Below are positions 1 through 9,246 of a stretch of 64,000 nt of DNA, in pieces. This DNA is from Tremella fuciformis. Taxonomy: Eukaryota > Basidiomycota > Tremellomycetes > Tremellales > Tremellaceae. The first letter of the stretch is position 1. Every line of letters begins with the position of its first letter. The notes beneath the pieces are model-generated. The model saw nothing but the letters and a program-made list of their open reading frames with translations. It was not told where the DNA came from and did not search any database. The position numbers and the translations under genes were made by a program. The stretch is from positions 1,488,001-1,552,000 of the forward strand of contig CP136494.1 in NCBI GenBank assembly GCA_032768795.1. The letters are read 5' to 3'.

Positions 1-1
1 G

Positions 2-943
2 GCGCAGCAACGACAGGGCTCGCCAGGCGTTGGGAACCCGTCCGAGCCGAAGGCGAACCCGCCTGACACGTTTAACGGCAAGGACCCAGCCGCTTTGGAG
101 CGGTTCATCATGCAGTGCGAGACGGTCTTCAAGCTGCAGCCGTCGAAGTTCTCTGGCGACACGCACAAGGTCATGTATGTGATCTCGTTCCTCAGGGGAT
201 TCGTGCTCGACGCGATTCAGCCCTTGGCGACAGGGCGAGACAGCGATTTGAACGAGAACGGAGAGCATGTCGAGGCTGGCGACTACCTCGACGAGAAAAT
301 TCGGACTTACGCTGGGCTTCGTCGCTACCTGCGCGAGAACTTTGGGGATCCCGACGCGAAGGGGACTGCTCGACGCAAGTACTTCTCGCTGCGGCAGACG
401 GGATCGGCAGCCGAATACTTCGCCAAGATTCGGGAGTACACGTCAGTCCTCTCATGGGAGCTCGACGAGCAAGCAACGGCTCGTGCCAAGGAAGGGCTCT
501 CCGACGTGCTTCAGGACGAGGTGGCCAGGCACCCCAAAGAGTTCGAGACCTTTGCCGAGCTGCAGGCGTTTGTGGTCCGCCTCGACAACAGTCTGCGAGC
601 AAGGGAGGCAGAGAAGAACAAGGCGGAGAACAGGCGAGAGAAGAAGAAGACTGTCCTGGGCGGCAACAACGGCGGATCTACAGCGGTTACGTCAGAGGTT
701 GGAGCGGCGGCGACGAACCCCAGACCCTCACCTGGCCCGACAACCTCGTCGAGTCTCAACTCCGCTGCAGCCCCTCGACGAGTCTACCCTCCTCGCCCTA
801 GGCTCACTCCGGACGAGCACGAGAGGCGAGGCAGCCAGGGCCTTTGCTTCAAGTGCGGAAACGCTGGGCATCTTGCGCGCGACTGCCCAGGCTCGTTCAA
901 CCCCGGCCAACGCGTGAAGCAGGAGCCGCAGGGGGAAGCCTGA
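2..943 (+). CDS. gag: Element A Gag (capsid/nucleocapsid), 5' partial
   Basis: The frame is open from the first bases of the window, so the N terminus is missing and the methionine at 95 is internal. The visible part has the Ty3-type capsid pattern PDTFNG...F..QC...F..QPSKF, then FGDPDAKGTARRKYFSLRQTGS, a basic stretch, and one CCHC zinc knuckle near the end (CFKCGNAGHLARDC) typical of nucleocapsid. Gag packages the genomic RNA into virus-like particles in the cytoplasm. The stop at 941-943 lies inside the pol frame, which is reached by a -1 shift. The codons before the stop (GGG GAA GCC) sit where B has its slippery heptamer, but they do not form a canonical one. Confidence 0.85.
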   Translation, partial: AQQRQGSPGVGNPSEPKANPPDTFNGKDPAALERFIMQCETVFKLQPSKFSGDTHKVMYVISFLRGFVLDAIQPLATGRDSDLNENGEHVEAGDYLDEKIRTYAGLRRYLRENFGDPDAKGTARRKYFSLRQTGSAAEYFAKIREYTSVLSWELDEQATARAKEGLSDVLQDEVARHPKEFETFAELQAFVVRLDNSLRAREAEKNKAENRREKKKTVLGGNNGGSTAVTSEVGAAATNPRPSPGPTTSSSLNSAAAPRRVYPPRPRLTPDEHERRGSQGLCFKCGNAGHLARDCPGSFNPGQRVKQEPQGEA

Positions 944-3900
944 GGGGTCCCGAGCTACAAGGAGAAACTCGAGACCCCGCTCCATACACACTCTCCGCCC
1001 TCACGCCTCCTGAACAACCGACTTCACCTCTCAAATCCTCTAATCCGACGCCCACTCACCCACCGACGGGGTCCGCTTCCCTCGTCGAGGAAGATCAACA
1101 TGAAGAAGAAGCAGAGGACCTGGAGTCCGAGAAGGAGTCTGTACAGAGTGCTAGTGATGCCGAGGAATGCATGAGCGGTGAGGCTTACAGGCTGGGAAGG
1201 CATCAAGCTGTCGTAGCAGGAAAAGTGGACGGGACGGCCGCTTGCATACTGTTAGATACAGGCGCAGGCGGGACCTTCATTGATCAGGACTACGCCGAAG
1301 GCCAGGGCTTGACCCAACAGAAGTTGGAGCGACCCAAGAATGTCCTCCTGTTCGACGGCGAACCGTCATCCGCGGGCGAAATCACCCACGAAGTGGTGGC
1401 CCCGGTGGAGACGCTTGGGGAAACAAGTGAAGAACGGCTAGCGGTTACGCGGCTCGCAGGTGCAGACGTCGTGCTAGGGTACGACTGGATGCAAGAGAAG
1501 AGAGTAGTCATGGACATGGGAGCTATGGAAGTCACCCGTGGAGAAGAAAAGGTGGCCTCGTCGACGGTCGTCGAGGCTGCTTCAAGTGATCTGGCCATTT
1601 TGGCTACCAGAGCAAGAAGAGAGAGAGGAAAACACGCGGGGCAGTCCCGTAGGAGCTCCCCGAACCATATCCCCTTGCGGATCAATCGGTGGGAGCAGAA
1701 CAGGCTCGCCGCAGAGCGGCTGCGAGGGACTGTCACCGACGAGCTCGAGGAAGTGGTGGGGCGTTTGGACGGGCATCTTGGGTTTGACGAGTACACTCTG
1801 TCAGAGGAGGAGTCCCAGGCGGTGCGAAGGATCGTTCCGGAGTACTACCATGAGTTCCTCGATGTGTTCCACCCTCGTCGACCCGCCGACACGCTGCCGC
1901 CGAGTAGAGAATACGACCTGCGGATCAGACTGAAGGAGGGCGCAGAACTACGGGTCGCACCGCTTTACCAACTGTCGCCGGATCAAATGAGAGCACTCAG
2001 GGAGCTCCTCGCCAAAGAGCAAGCAGCAGGCAAGATCAGGCCATCGAACGCGGCGTATGGGTCGCCGAGCTTTTTCGTCCCTAAGAAGGTTGCCGGCGAA
2101 TGGCGAATGGTGGTCGATTACCGGAAGCTCAACGAGGCAACAGTGTCGGACGCGTACCCCTTGCCGTTGATTTCCCAAGTCACGGGTGATCTGGCGGAGT
2201 CAGAGTGGTACACCAAGTTCGACCTACCGGGAGCCTACCAGCTTCTTCGCATGGCGCCAGGACACGAAGCCTATACCGCCTTTAGGACGCCTTTGGGGAT
2301 GTTCGAGTCCCTGGTAGTGCGAGATGGCTTGAAGAACGCGCCAGCAGTCTTCCAGCACTTCCTCAACGAGGTGCTCAGAGAGTTCGTTGGGCGGGGAGTG
2401 GTGATCTACATCGACGACATTTTGGTCCACGCCAAGAGCCTCGACGAGCTTCGTTCCCTCACAAAGGCGGTACTCGAGGCGTTGCGGAAGGCGGGACTGT
2501 ATGTGAAAGCGTCGAAATCCGAGTTCGAGAAGAGGAAGGTCGACTTTCTGGGCTTTGTCATCTCCCGAGAAGGCGTGGAAGCGAATCCGGAGTACGTGAA
2601 AGGCGTCGTCGACTTCCCAGCACCAAGCAACCTCCTCGAAGTACGCCGGTTCTTGGGTCTGGCAAACTATTACCGCCGCTTCGTACCCAACTTTGCCAAG
2701 GTAGCGCTCCCCCTAGTGTTGCTGACAAAGAAGGGAGTCCCGTTTGGTTGGGGAGACGCGCAGGCAAGAGCCTTCGAAGAGATCAAGAGGCGAATGAGCG
2801 AGCCCCCTGTATTAGCCCATTTCGACCCTGCATTCGAGACCATCGTGCAGACCGACGCTTCGCTCTACGGGTGGGGATTTGTGATATCACAGATTAACCC
2901 CTCGACGAGCCTCGAGCACCCGGTGGCCATAGAGTCTGGGTCGTTTTCGGGGGCAGAGTTGAACTGGACGACTACAGAGAAGGAGTTCCTGGCGATAGTG
3001 ATGGCGTTCAAGCGGAAGCGACATCTCCTTCTGCAAGTAAGCTGCACGGTCCTCACGGATCACCACAACCTCAGCTATTGGATGGAGCCGAGGAAACTGA
3101 GTGGGCGGGTTGCGCGATGGGTCGACGCCCTGGCAGGATTCTCCTTCCGAATCGTGTATCGTCCCGGGCTCAAAGCGGCTTACCCAGACGCTCTGTCGAG
3201 GAGGCCCGACTACAAGCCTGATGGATTGGACCTGGAGGAGCAACGAGTGCAGGCCTTACCTGGGTTTGACCAAGAAAGCAAGGTCGAGACGTCGTTGGGG
3301 TACATGCTTCGGGCACTCATCGAGGAGCCTCGACGAGGCTCGTCGAGTCCAGATCCAGAGGCAAGAGAGGATCCGCAGACGGGTACTCGGAGCACCTGGG
3401 AGGAGGATGAGGAGTTCGAGCACGCTGGAGAAGAGTTGGAGAGGATCAAGAAGGAGGAGAACGGAGTGGTGATTGATGCGGCGGGATTCCCCAAGCTGTT
3501 TGGGTTGGTTCAAAGGATGGGCCTCGACGAGCCCACACGAGCCAAGGTAGAGCCTGGCGGGGCCCTGCGACTCAATGGGCGGCTATACCTCACTGGCAAG
3601 GGCGATGGGCGGCTCCGAGCCATAAGGGATCGACATGAGGGGATCCTAGCGGGACATCCGGGAATCACCAAGATGTTGGAGTTGCTCAGGAGGGACGTCT
3701 GTTGGCTGGGGCTGCGGCGCGATGTTGAGGCCTACGTACAGGGTTGTGCCATCTGCCAGAGGACAAAGACAAGCAGGCAGCGCCCTCATGGTCTCCTCCA
3801 GAGTCTCGAAGTCCCGGAAGGCCCGTGGCAAGCAATTTCCATGGACTTCATCGAGGAGCTCCCCGGCAGCCAGGGCTTCAACTCCATCCTCGTCGTGGTA

Positions 3901-4911
3901 GACCGCCTGACGAAGTGGGCTATCTTCGTGCCGACAACGACTCGCCTCACAACGGCGGGACTCGTCGACCTCATCATCGACAATGTCGTGGCGCAGCATG
4001 GGTTGCCAAGATCCATCGTATCTGATCGAGGGAGCAAGTTTACTAGTCGACTATGGGGAGCACTGTGTGGGGCCCTGGGGATCAAGATCAGCCTGTCGAC
4101 AGCCTTCCATCCCCAAACCGACGGGCAGACGGAGCGAGTCAATCAGGTCCTCGAGCAGTACCTACGGGTATTCTGCGATCACAGACAAGACAATTGGTCG
4201 AGTCTGCTGCAGAGAGCAGCCTTCGCCTATAACAATACCCAGCACTCGGCGATCAAGATGAGCCCGTTCGAGGCGAACTTTGGGTACTCGCCGCGATGGA
4301 CTGATGACTTGAGAGAGAGCGCCGAGCGAGCGGAGATACCGTCGGTCAAGGAAAAGCTTGGGTCCCTCGACGAGGTGCACCGATCTTGCCAACAAGCCAT
4401 ACAGCAAGCCAATGAGCGGTACGCCAAGTATTACGATGCAAAGAGAAGGGATGCGCCAGTGTTGAAGGTGGATGATATGGTCATGCTGTCGATGGAGAAC
4501 ATCAAGACTCGTCGACCCTCGAAGAAGCTCGACATCAAATGGGGGGGACCATACAAAATCCTCGCTAAGACGGGTCCATCAACGTACAAGCTGGAGCTGC
4601 CGGCGACGATGAGGGTGAGCCCGGTCTTCAACGTCCTCCGTCTTAAGCCATACCACCCGCCGAGGATCCCTGGACAGACCTACGACCCTCCGCCACCAGT
4701 GGAGGTCGACGACGAGGGCCCTAGCTATGAGGTGAAGAACGTCGTCGACTCGAGGAAAAGGGGCAGAAAGGTGGAGTACCTCGTCGAGTGGGTGGGGTAC
4801 GAAGGAACAGATGAGGAGACGACCTGGGAACCAGTGGAGAACATTACTGGTGCTCTCGAAAGCGTCGAGAGCTTCCACAAAAGGAACCCAGGGAAACCAA
4901 GAGGAATATAA
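844..4911 (+). CDS. pol: Element A Pol: protease, RT, RNase H, integrase, chromodomain
   Basis: One long open frame in the -1 register relative to gag, overlapping it by 100 nt; the methionine at 844 is probably not a real start. Approximate order in this frame: aspartic protease DTGAG near residue 138; reverse transcriptase with YIDD near 521; RNase H QTDAS near 668; integrase zinc-binding region with CAIC near 968; catalytic aspartates in SMDFIEELP (about 999) and SDRGSKF (about 1059), and the glutamate in TDGQTERV (about 1094); chromodomain at about 1295-1349 (VEYLVEWVGYEGT). No stop or frameshift is seen. The usual PFGLTNAP stretch of RT reads RDGLKNAP here, as it nearly does in element C. 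Confidence 0.92.
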   Translation: MLQVRKRWASCARLPRLVQPRPTREAGAAGGSLRGPELQGETRDPAPYTLSALTPPEQPTSPLKSSNPTPTHPPTGSASLVEEDQHEEEAEDLESEKESVQSASDAEECMSGEAYRLGRHQAVVAGKVDGTAACILLDTGAGGTFIDQDYAEGQGLTQQKLERPKNVLLFDGEPSSAGEITHEVVAPVETLGETSEERLAVTRLAGADVVLGYDWMQEKRVVMDMGAMEVTRGEEKVASSTVVEAASSDLAILATRARRERGKHAGQSRRSSPNHIPLRINRWEQNRLAAERLRGTVTDELEEVVGRLDGHLGFDEYTLSEEESQAVRRIVPEYYHEFLDVFHPRRPADTLPPSREYDLRIRLKEGAELRVAPLYQLSPDQMRALRELLAKEQAAGKIRPSNAAYGSPSFFVPKKVAGEWRMVVDYRKLNEATVSDAYPLPLISQVTGDLAESEWYTKFDLPGAYQLLRMAPGHEAYTAFRTPLGMFESLVVRDGLKNAPAVFQHFLNEVLREFVGRGVVIYIDDILVHAKSLDELRSLTKAVLEALRKAGLYVKASKSEFEKRKVDFLGFVISREGVEANPEYVKGVVDFPAPSNLLEVRRFLGLANYYRRFVPNFAKVALPLVLLTKKGVPFGWGDAQARAFEEIKRRMSEPPVLAHFDPAFETIVQTDASLYGWGFVISQINPSTSLEHPVAIESGSFSGAELNWTTTEKEFLAIVMAFKRKRHLLLQVSCTVLTDHHNLSYWMEPRKLSGRVARWVDALAGFSFRIVYRPGLKAAYPDALSRRPDYKPDGLDLEEQRVQALPGFDQESKVETSLGYMLRALIEEPRRGSSSPDPEAREDPQTGTRSTWEEDEEFEHAGEELERIKKEENGVVIDAAGFPKLFGLVQRMGLDEPTRAKVEPGGALRLNGRLYLTGKGDGRLRAIRDRHEGILAGHPGITKMLELLRRDVCWLGLRRDVEAYVQGCAICQRTKTSRQRPHGLLQSLEVPEGPWQAISMDFIEELPGSQGFNSILVVVDRLTKWAIFVPTTTRLTTAGLVDLIIDNVVAQHGLPRSIVSDRGSKFTSRLWGALCGALGIKISLSTAFHPQTDGQTERVNQVLEQYLRVFCDHRQDNWSSLLQRAAFAYNNTQHSAIKMSPFEANFGYSPRWTDDLRESAERAEIPSVKEKLGSLDEVHRSCQQAIQQANERYAKYYDAKRRDAPVLKVDDMVMLSMENIKTRRPSKKLDIKWGGPYKILAKTGPSTYKLELPATMRVSPVFNVLRLKPYHPPRIPGQTYDPPPPVEVDDEGPSYEVKNVVDSRKRGRKVEYLVEWVGYEGTDEETTWEPVENITGALESVESFHKRNPGKPRGI

Positions 4912-5051
4912 CGCATGGACTACTGGCGGTGACGATGATCTGGATCGAGATTCGTCACCCAAGCTGAGTCCTATCCCTGCATCCCCTGTACAACATGAAC
5001 AACACGGCATATGAACATGAGCTAAGAAAGAACTATGTACACTATCTACAT
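4912..5051. other. Short spacer between pol and the convergent antisense gene of A
   Basis: This 140-base stretch separates two tail-to-tail genes. No other feature is seen; it should hold the 3' ends of both transcripts. Confidence 0.4.
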
Positions 5052-6481
5052 TCACGACCCCGAACCACTCGCCTCCGCCACGTCGTCGAACATGGGCCCG
5101 ACCATCGCCCTAAGGTCCAGCCCCAGGAGCCTCGCGTGCCGCCTCGCCTCCTCGACGTGGTACGCCCTGTCCGCCGGGATGGACTGGGCCAGCGTGACAT
5201 GGTGCTGAAGGACACCGATGTCGAGCCTCGTCGAGGGAGTCCACGACAAGGGAGCTGGCGCGGATGGGCGGGCAGGAGTCGACACCGGAGGCGGCGTCGG
5301 AGGCGGCACGGGAGCCGGCACGGGTTGACGAACCGACCGGCGAAGTCGGTCGGTGAAGGCGGCCGGGCCGACAACAGGCGTGGGGGCGGGAGTCGGCGAA
5401 GGCGGGTCGACATCCGCGAAGCTCACAGCCCGGCGAGCTCTGGGTGTCGAGGACGAGCTGGCGGGTCGTCGAGGAGTCGGGCTGGAGTTGAACGAGCAAC
5501 CTGAGGCTGTGCCACAGGTGTAGCACTTCAACTTCGGCCCGCCTCCATCTAGGACCCTACACGGCAAGTTGTCCGAACGACACCGCTGGCATCGCTGGCG
5601 GCCGTTGAGCGTGCGGAGAGGTCGCCCTTTTGCCTGAGCCTGCAAGATCAGCGTGAGAGGCTGGAGAGTAGAAGACAACAACGCACCAGGGCCCATGGGA
5701 GGGTCCTATTCGATCCCCGGCCGAACGTCGGGTAGAATGGCCCTGGGAATGAGCGGGGACCTCAACAGATGGCGGACGTACCGAAAAAGGCGCGGTCCAG
5801 CGCATTCCTACACCGGACTCGAGGGCCAGCCTCGAGTCGCCTCGACGACGCCTCGCTTCCCTCCCCATCGGATCCTCCACTGCCCGCTTCGGATTCCCCA
5901 ACGGATCCTTCGCTGCCCGCTTCGGATCCGTCTCCCGTCGAGATGCTGCCCTCCACGACGTCTTCTCCTACACCTGCGTTGTCCACGGCGGCCGGGAGAG
6001 CATCGGCTACCTCAGACACCCCAAGATACCGGGTTGAGGCTGAACGCAGGCGAGAGGAGTACATGCCGCCAACAGGCGACACGCGACGACGCTTTGGGGT
6101 TGGGGAGAGGGGAGGCGGTATCGTTGGCAGGGGAGTGTTGCCTGGGGAACCGGGCGACTCGACTCGACGCCGGCGGCGTGGGTTGATTGGCGGAGTCGGA
6201 GAGCGGGATGGCGGAGGCATAGAAGGCGGGGGAAGGAGAAGGATAGGCGAGCCGAGGGGGACGAGGGGATAGGGCGGTATGATGGGGGATCCGGTCCCAC
6301 CACCAATGTAGGGGCGAAGAGGCCGAGGCGAGGCCGGCTCGAACGGCAAGGAGTGGGCTTCTCGATAGCGACTCTCGCCAGCGAAAGCCGCGTCGGAAGC
6401 CTGGGAAGACGGGGGCGAGGCGTCTGAGTAGCCGCTGGACGTAGAGGAGGTAGCACAGCTACTCTCCCTAGCGGCTCTGAC
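5052..6481 (-). pseudogene. Element A antisense zinc-cluster gene, 3' portion (cut by B1)
   Basis: Two open stretches on the minus strand, down to 5762 and from 5696 to 5052, form the downstream part of a gene convergent with pol. The last exon carries a six-cysteine cluster: CQRC, six residues, C, eleven residues, CYTC, five residues, C, then SF. It resembles the Gal4-type Zn2Cys6 cluster. A proline-rich region and a tail with helical character follow (VEEARRHARLLGLDLRAMV). The upstream exon is Ser/Pro/Glu-rich with basic runs (NPRRRRR, PKRRR) that could be nuclear signals. B1 entered at 6477-6481, separating this part from the 5' exons at 14591-14966. The splice junction near 5640-5780 could not be resolved. 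Function unknown; a DNA- or RNA-binding accessory protein is inferred. Confidence 0.6.
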
Positions 6482-7176
6482 TGTTACGACTCGAACCCGG
6501 CGGCCTTGAGGTCCGGCGACGAGTAGACGGCGGTTGTCGTAATGTGGCAAGCTCGGGTTGCACCGAAGGCGAAGGGGGTACAACCACTGAACCTGTGGCT
6601 TGGTCGGACGGCGTAGTAGAGTCGACAATCCACGAAGGCCACGGTGTGGATGTCGATGCTCGAAGTGCTCGAAGGATCCCACGGAGATAGGCGTCGTGGC
6701 GAGCGAAGGTAAAGACGAAGCGAGCGAAGGGAGGCTCGGTGCAAGGCTCTAAGACTAGGTGTAACTTGCGATAGATTGATCCTTGGGGAGAAGGATCAAG
6801 AAGTAGGCTCTTTATATATGTCTACGGGCTGGGTGGCAAATCCATGTGCGCAACTCCTTCACCTGGAGTTGCCACTCACTCCACCTGACTCCGGGCTGGT
6901 GCCACCTTGGCGCCAGTACGGGCCGGCCTGGGTTCCTAGTTCCACTCGGGGTCACCTGGCGTCACCTGACTTCACCTGGCGTCACCTGGCATTCCCTGAT
7001 TCCACCTGGCGTCACCTGGCGGTAGACCCTTCCAGTGTTCCAGCTTGGAGAGTGAACCCTTCCGGTATTCCAGCTTGGAGAGTGAACCCTTCCGGTATTC
7101 CAGCTTGGGGTGTTGCGATCCGGGTGGCGGACGGTCGGGGGCCTGTATGGGTGGCAACGGTGACCGGATCGTAACA
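6482..7176 (-). repeat. B1 3' LTR (695 bp)
   Basis: The terminal inverted ends are TGTTACGA/TCGTAACA. Read in element sense (minus), the U3 part holds two copies of a 30 bp unit (about 7044-7103) and an array of CAGGTG motifs (about 6954-7020). A TATATAAA box follows at 6818-6811, and 27 nt further on the segment AAGGATCAATCTAT (6784-6771), which matches the primer-binding site in reverse complement. The 30 bp unit is present once fewer in B2. Confidence 0.95.
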
Positions 7177-7178
7177 GT

Positions 7179-7190
7179 ATCCCCCCTCTC
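7179..7190 (-). promoter_or_regulatory. B1 polypurine tract
   Basis: In element sense this is GAGAGGGGGGAT, ending two bases before the 3' LTR. It is the expected RNase H-resistant primer for plus-strand DNA synthesis. B2 has the same tract next to its LTR at 38809. Confidence 0.8.
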
Positions 7191-7538
7191 GTAGTCGCGA
7201 GCTCCTGCGAGCGTAGGAGGCCGATGTGTGTAGAGGGTGTTCGAAAGAGGGTGCTGGGTCGAGTTGAATGCATGTATGTCGGATTGTCGGAGTTGTCGAT
7301 GTCGAAGGGATGCATGCATGTTGTCGAAGGTGTCTTTGGCGGATGCATGCATGCATTGTCGAATGTGTCGCATGCATTGTCGGAAATAATGCATGTAATT
7401 GTTGAATTTCGGAATATTTTGCGGATTTAATCGGTTAAATCCAAAAATGCGAAGTCAAATTTGGTGGGTGGCCAAATTTACTTTGACATTGTATTTCTCT
7501 CGAAGTCGAATCGAAGTCGGATCGAAGCCAAATCGAAG

Positions 7539-8040
7539 ATGAGCGAAGAAACCTCCGAAGTGAGTCGAACTTGTCGAAGTTGATTGTCGTGGTTGCTGAT
7601 ATTCGAAGGTGTCGAAGACTGTCGCAAGTCGACTTGCGAAGGTCGATTCAACTATCGCATCGGGTGTCGAACGCATTGGAGACGAACGATGCGCACGATG
7701 CTCGAAGGGCAATCGAACTTGCATTGCGCCTTCGAACGAACTCATTGCGAAGCGGATCGAAGAGGGGTCGAAGATCCTTCCGAAGTGTGCGCAGTGCCAC
7801 AACGATTCGAAAGGATGCTCCTTTGCACCTACGACTTCGAAGAAGCGCAAGGTCGAATCCGAAGATGACGCGTCTGCGATCATCGAAGCGATCGAAGTGT
7901 TGATCGAACAGGCGCAGAAGCGACTTGCGACTGCGAAGATGAAGAAGCGTCGAAGGCTCGAAGTCGAGAGGTCGATTGCGATATTGAAGGAGAAGTTCGA
8001 TATCGAAGAGGACGAAGGCGAAGGCGAAGACTCCGAGTAG
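7539..8040 (+). CDS. B1 antisense gene 1: six-cysteine cluster protein with SV40-like NLS
   Basis: The gene runs opposite to gag-pol. I read exon 1 at 7539-7559 (ATG AGC GAA...) and a 49 nt intron 7560-7608 (GTGAGT...CGAAG). Exon 2 at 7609-8040 joins in frame and gives about 150 residues. The cluster is CARC, six residues, C, 21 residues, CAQC, six residues, C, then SF. It is followed directly by SKKRKVE, almost the classical SV40-type nuclear signal, then a charged predicted helix and an acidic tail (EEDEGEGEDSE). B2 carries the same gene with only conservative changes, which suggests selection. Related to the antisense genes of A and C by architecture. A nuclear DNA-binding role is inferred from the Zn2Cys6-like spacing. 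Confidence 0.7.
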
Positions 8041-8288
8041 ATAGTGAATAGGTACGATGATGGTCGAGTATGAAATTCGATGGGGTCGAAGGTGATGTTC
8101 GAAGATGCGTAGCCTTGGTTGGCTGCGTGGCCTTGCGACCATTGGGTGCGCTTTGGGTCGAAGTCGCAAGGGCGGGTCGTACCGTAGTGTCGTAGTATGT
8201 CGATGTGGCCATGGTGGCGTCACATGGATTGTGCCGGTGTTCCCCGGTGTCAGGTGGGGCCTCCGGTGTTGTGATAAGGCGATGGGGA

Positions 8289-8294
8289 TATAAG
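8289..8294 (+). promoter_or_regulatory. TATA-like box before antisense gene 2 of B1
   Basis: TATAAG lies 64 bases before the proposed start codon at 8358, in a position fit for a private promoter on the plus strand. The same element is conserved in B2 near 39922. Confidence 0.45.
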
Positions 8295-8357
8295 GGGGTC
8301 GATATTTTGAAAGGATCCCCAAGTGGAGTCGCACTCCTTCGAAAGTCTTCGAATACG

Positions 8358-9201
8358 ATGTCGGGATCATTCGATAATGTCGATTGGAACTTCGTTCTGT
8401 CGCAGCTGGCGCAGCAACCTGTCGAAGCCTTCTTGTCGTTTGTTGGTCGAAGACTGTTGAGGTAGGTGATCGAAGGGTGCTGATGGGCTAGACTGGTGAT
8501 GGTACGATCAATCCTTCGATGTTGAACCAGGCTGTTGCGGAAACCGATGAAGGTCGTTTCGAACCATTGGCTTCGGGCGAGTTCGAGCCATTTGCCTCTG
8601 TGTCGGATGGCAGCGAATATGTTCCTTCCCAAGTTGCGCAGGAGACAGCTTCTACTGTCGCAGCTGGCACATCGGGTATGTCGGAGACCACTGTTCGACG
8701 ACATCAGCGACTTGAGGATATCAAGCGCTTCGGTATCGTTCTTCGAAACAAGTGCGACAATTGTGCAAACACGAAGCGTGTTCACCCCGATTGCGTACAG
8801 TATGGCGCAGGCACCCATTGTATGAGGTGCTATGCCCAAGGTCTCAGGTGTTCGCTTGTCGGAGGAGAAGGTTCGATCCAAGGTTCGGTGGGCTCGAGCC
8901 TGTCGAATACCACTGTCGAAGGGTTGCCTATTCAACAGGTTGGTGGGGTGTTCGAGTTGGTAGTTCGAGTGTTGATCCAGTGTAGGTCCCAGAGGTGTTG
9001 AACTTTGCTTCGACGGCAATTGGACCTCAATTCGGTATTCGAGGTGATGTGTCGAACTTGCGATTGCAGTTGGCGGAGTTCCAGTCGCAGTTGGACGAGT
9101 ATCATCGAGCTTGTTTGGCGAGGGAGTTGGCGGCGTCTTCGGAGAGGGCCAAGCTTCTACAGACGCTTGGAACAATTCTCTCCTATCTTCGAAATGCGTA
9201 G
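8358..9201 (+). CDS. B1 antisense gene 2: six-cysteine cluster and coiled-coil protein
   Basis: Three exons join in frame: 8358-8441, 8492-8938 and 8986-9201, about 248 residues. Both introns use the same donor hexamer GTTGGT and end in TAG, which supports real splicing on this strand. The N terminus is MSGSFDNVDWNF. The middle holds CDNC, nine residues, C, eight residues, CMRC, six residues, C, then SL. The C terminus (from VSNLRLQLAEF to LSYLRNA) looks like a coiled coil. The gene ends 46 bases from the pol stop, tail to tail. It is intact in B2. It differs from antisense gene 1 in sequence but shares the order cysteine cluster then helix, so the two may be old duplicates. Function unknown. 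Confidence 0.65.
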
Positions 9202-9246
9202 TTGTCGTGTTGTGATCTCGTAGTTGTTTACTCCTTTGCTCGAAGA

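Noticed and set aside
192..602. Minus-strand frame antisense to element A gag
   Set aside because: Ordinary shadow of a GC-rich coding region, Arg/Ser-rich and without motifs; not equivalent to the real antisense genes beyond pol.
929..940. Slippery heptamer at the end of element A gag
   Set aside because: G GGG GAA gives a mismatch in the second slipping codon; only its position resembles the B site, so it is not called as a feature.
5762..6682. A single 306-codon frame running from the B1 LTR into element A
   Set aside because: Its first 68 or so codons are LTR sequence joined by chance. The real gene continues across the insertion to 14596-14660.
6945..7103. CRISPR-like array in the B LTR
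   Set aside because: The repeats are short, contiguous and without spacers, in a eukaryotic LTR promoter.
6776..7174. A 132-codon plus-strand frame in the B LTRs
   Set aside because: It reads through TATA, the CACCTG array and the 30 bp repeats; no start context or homology supports it.
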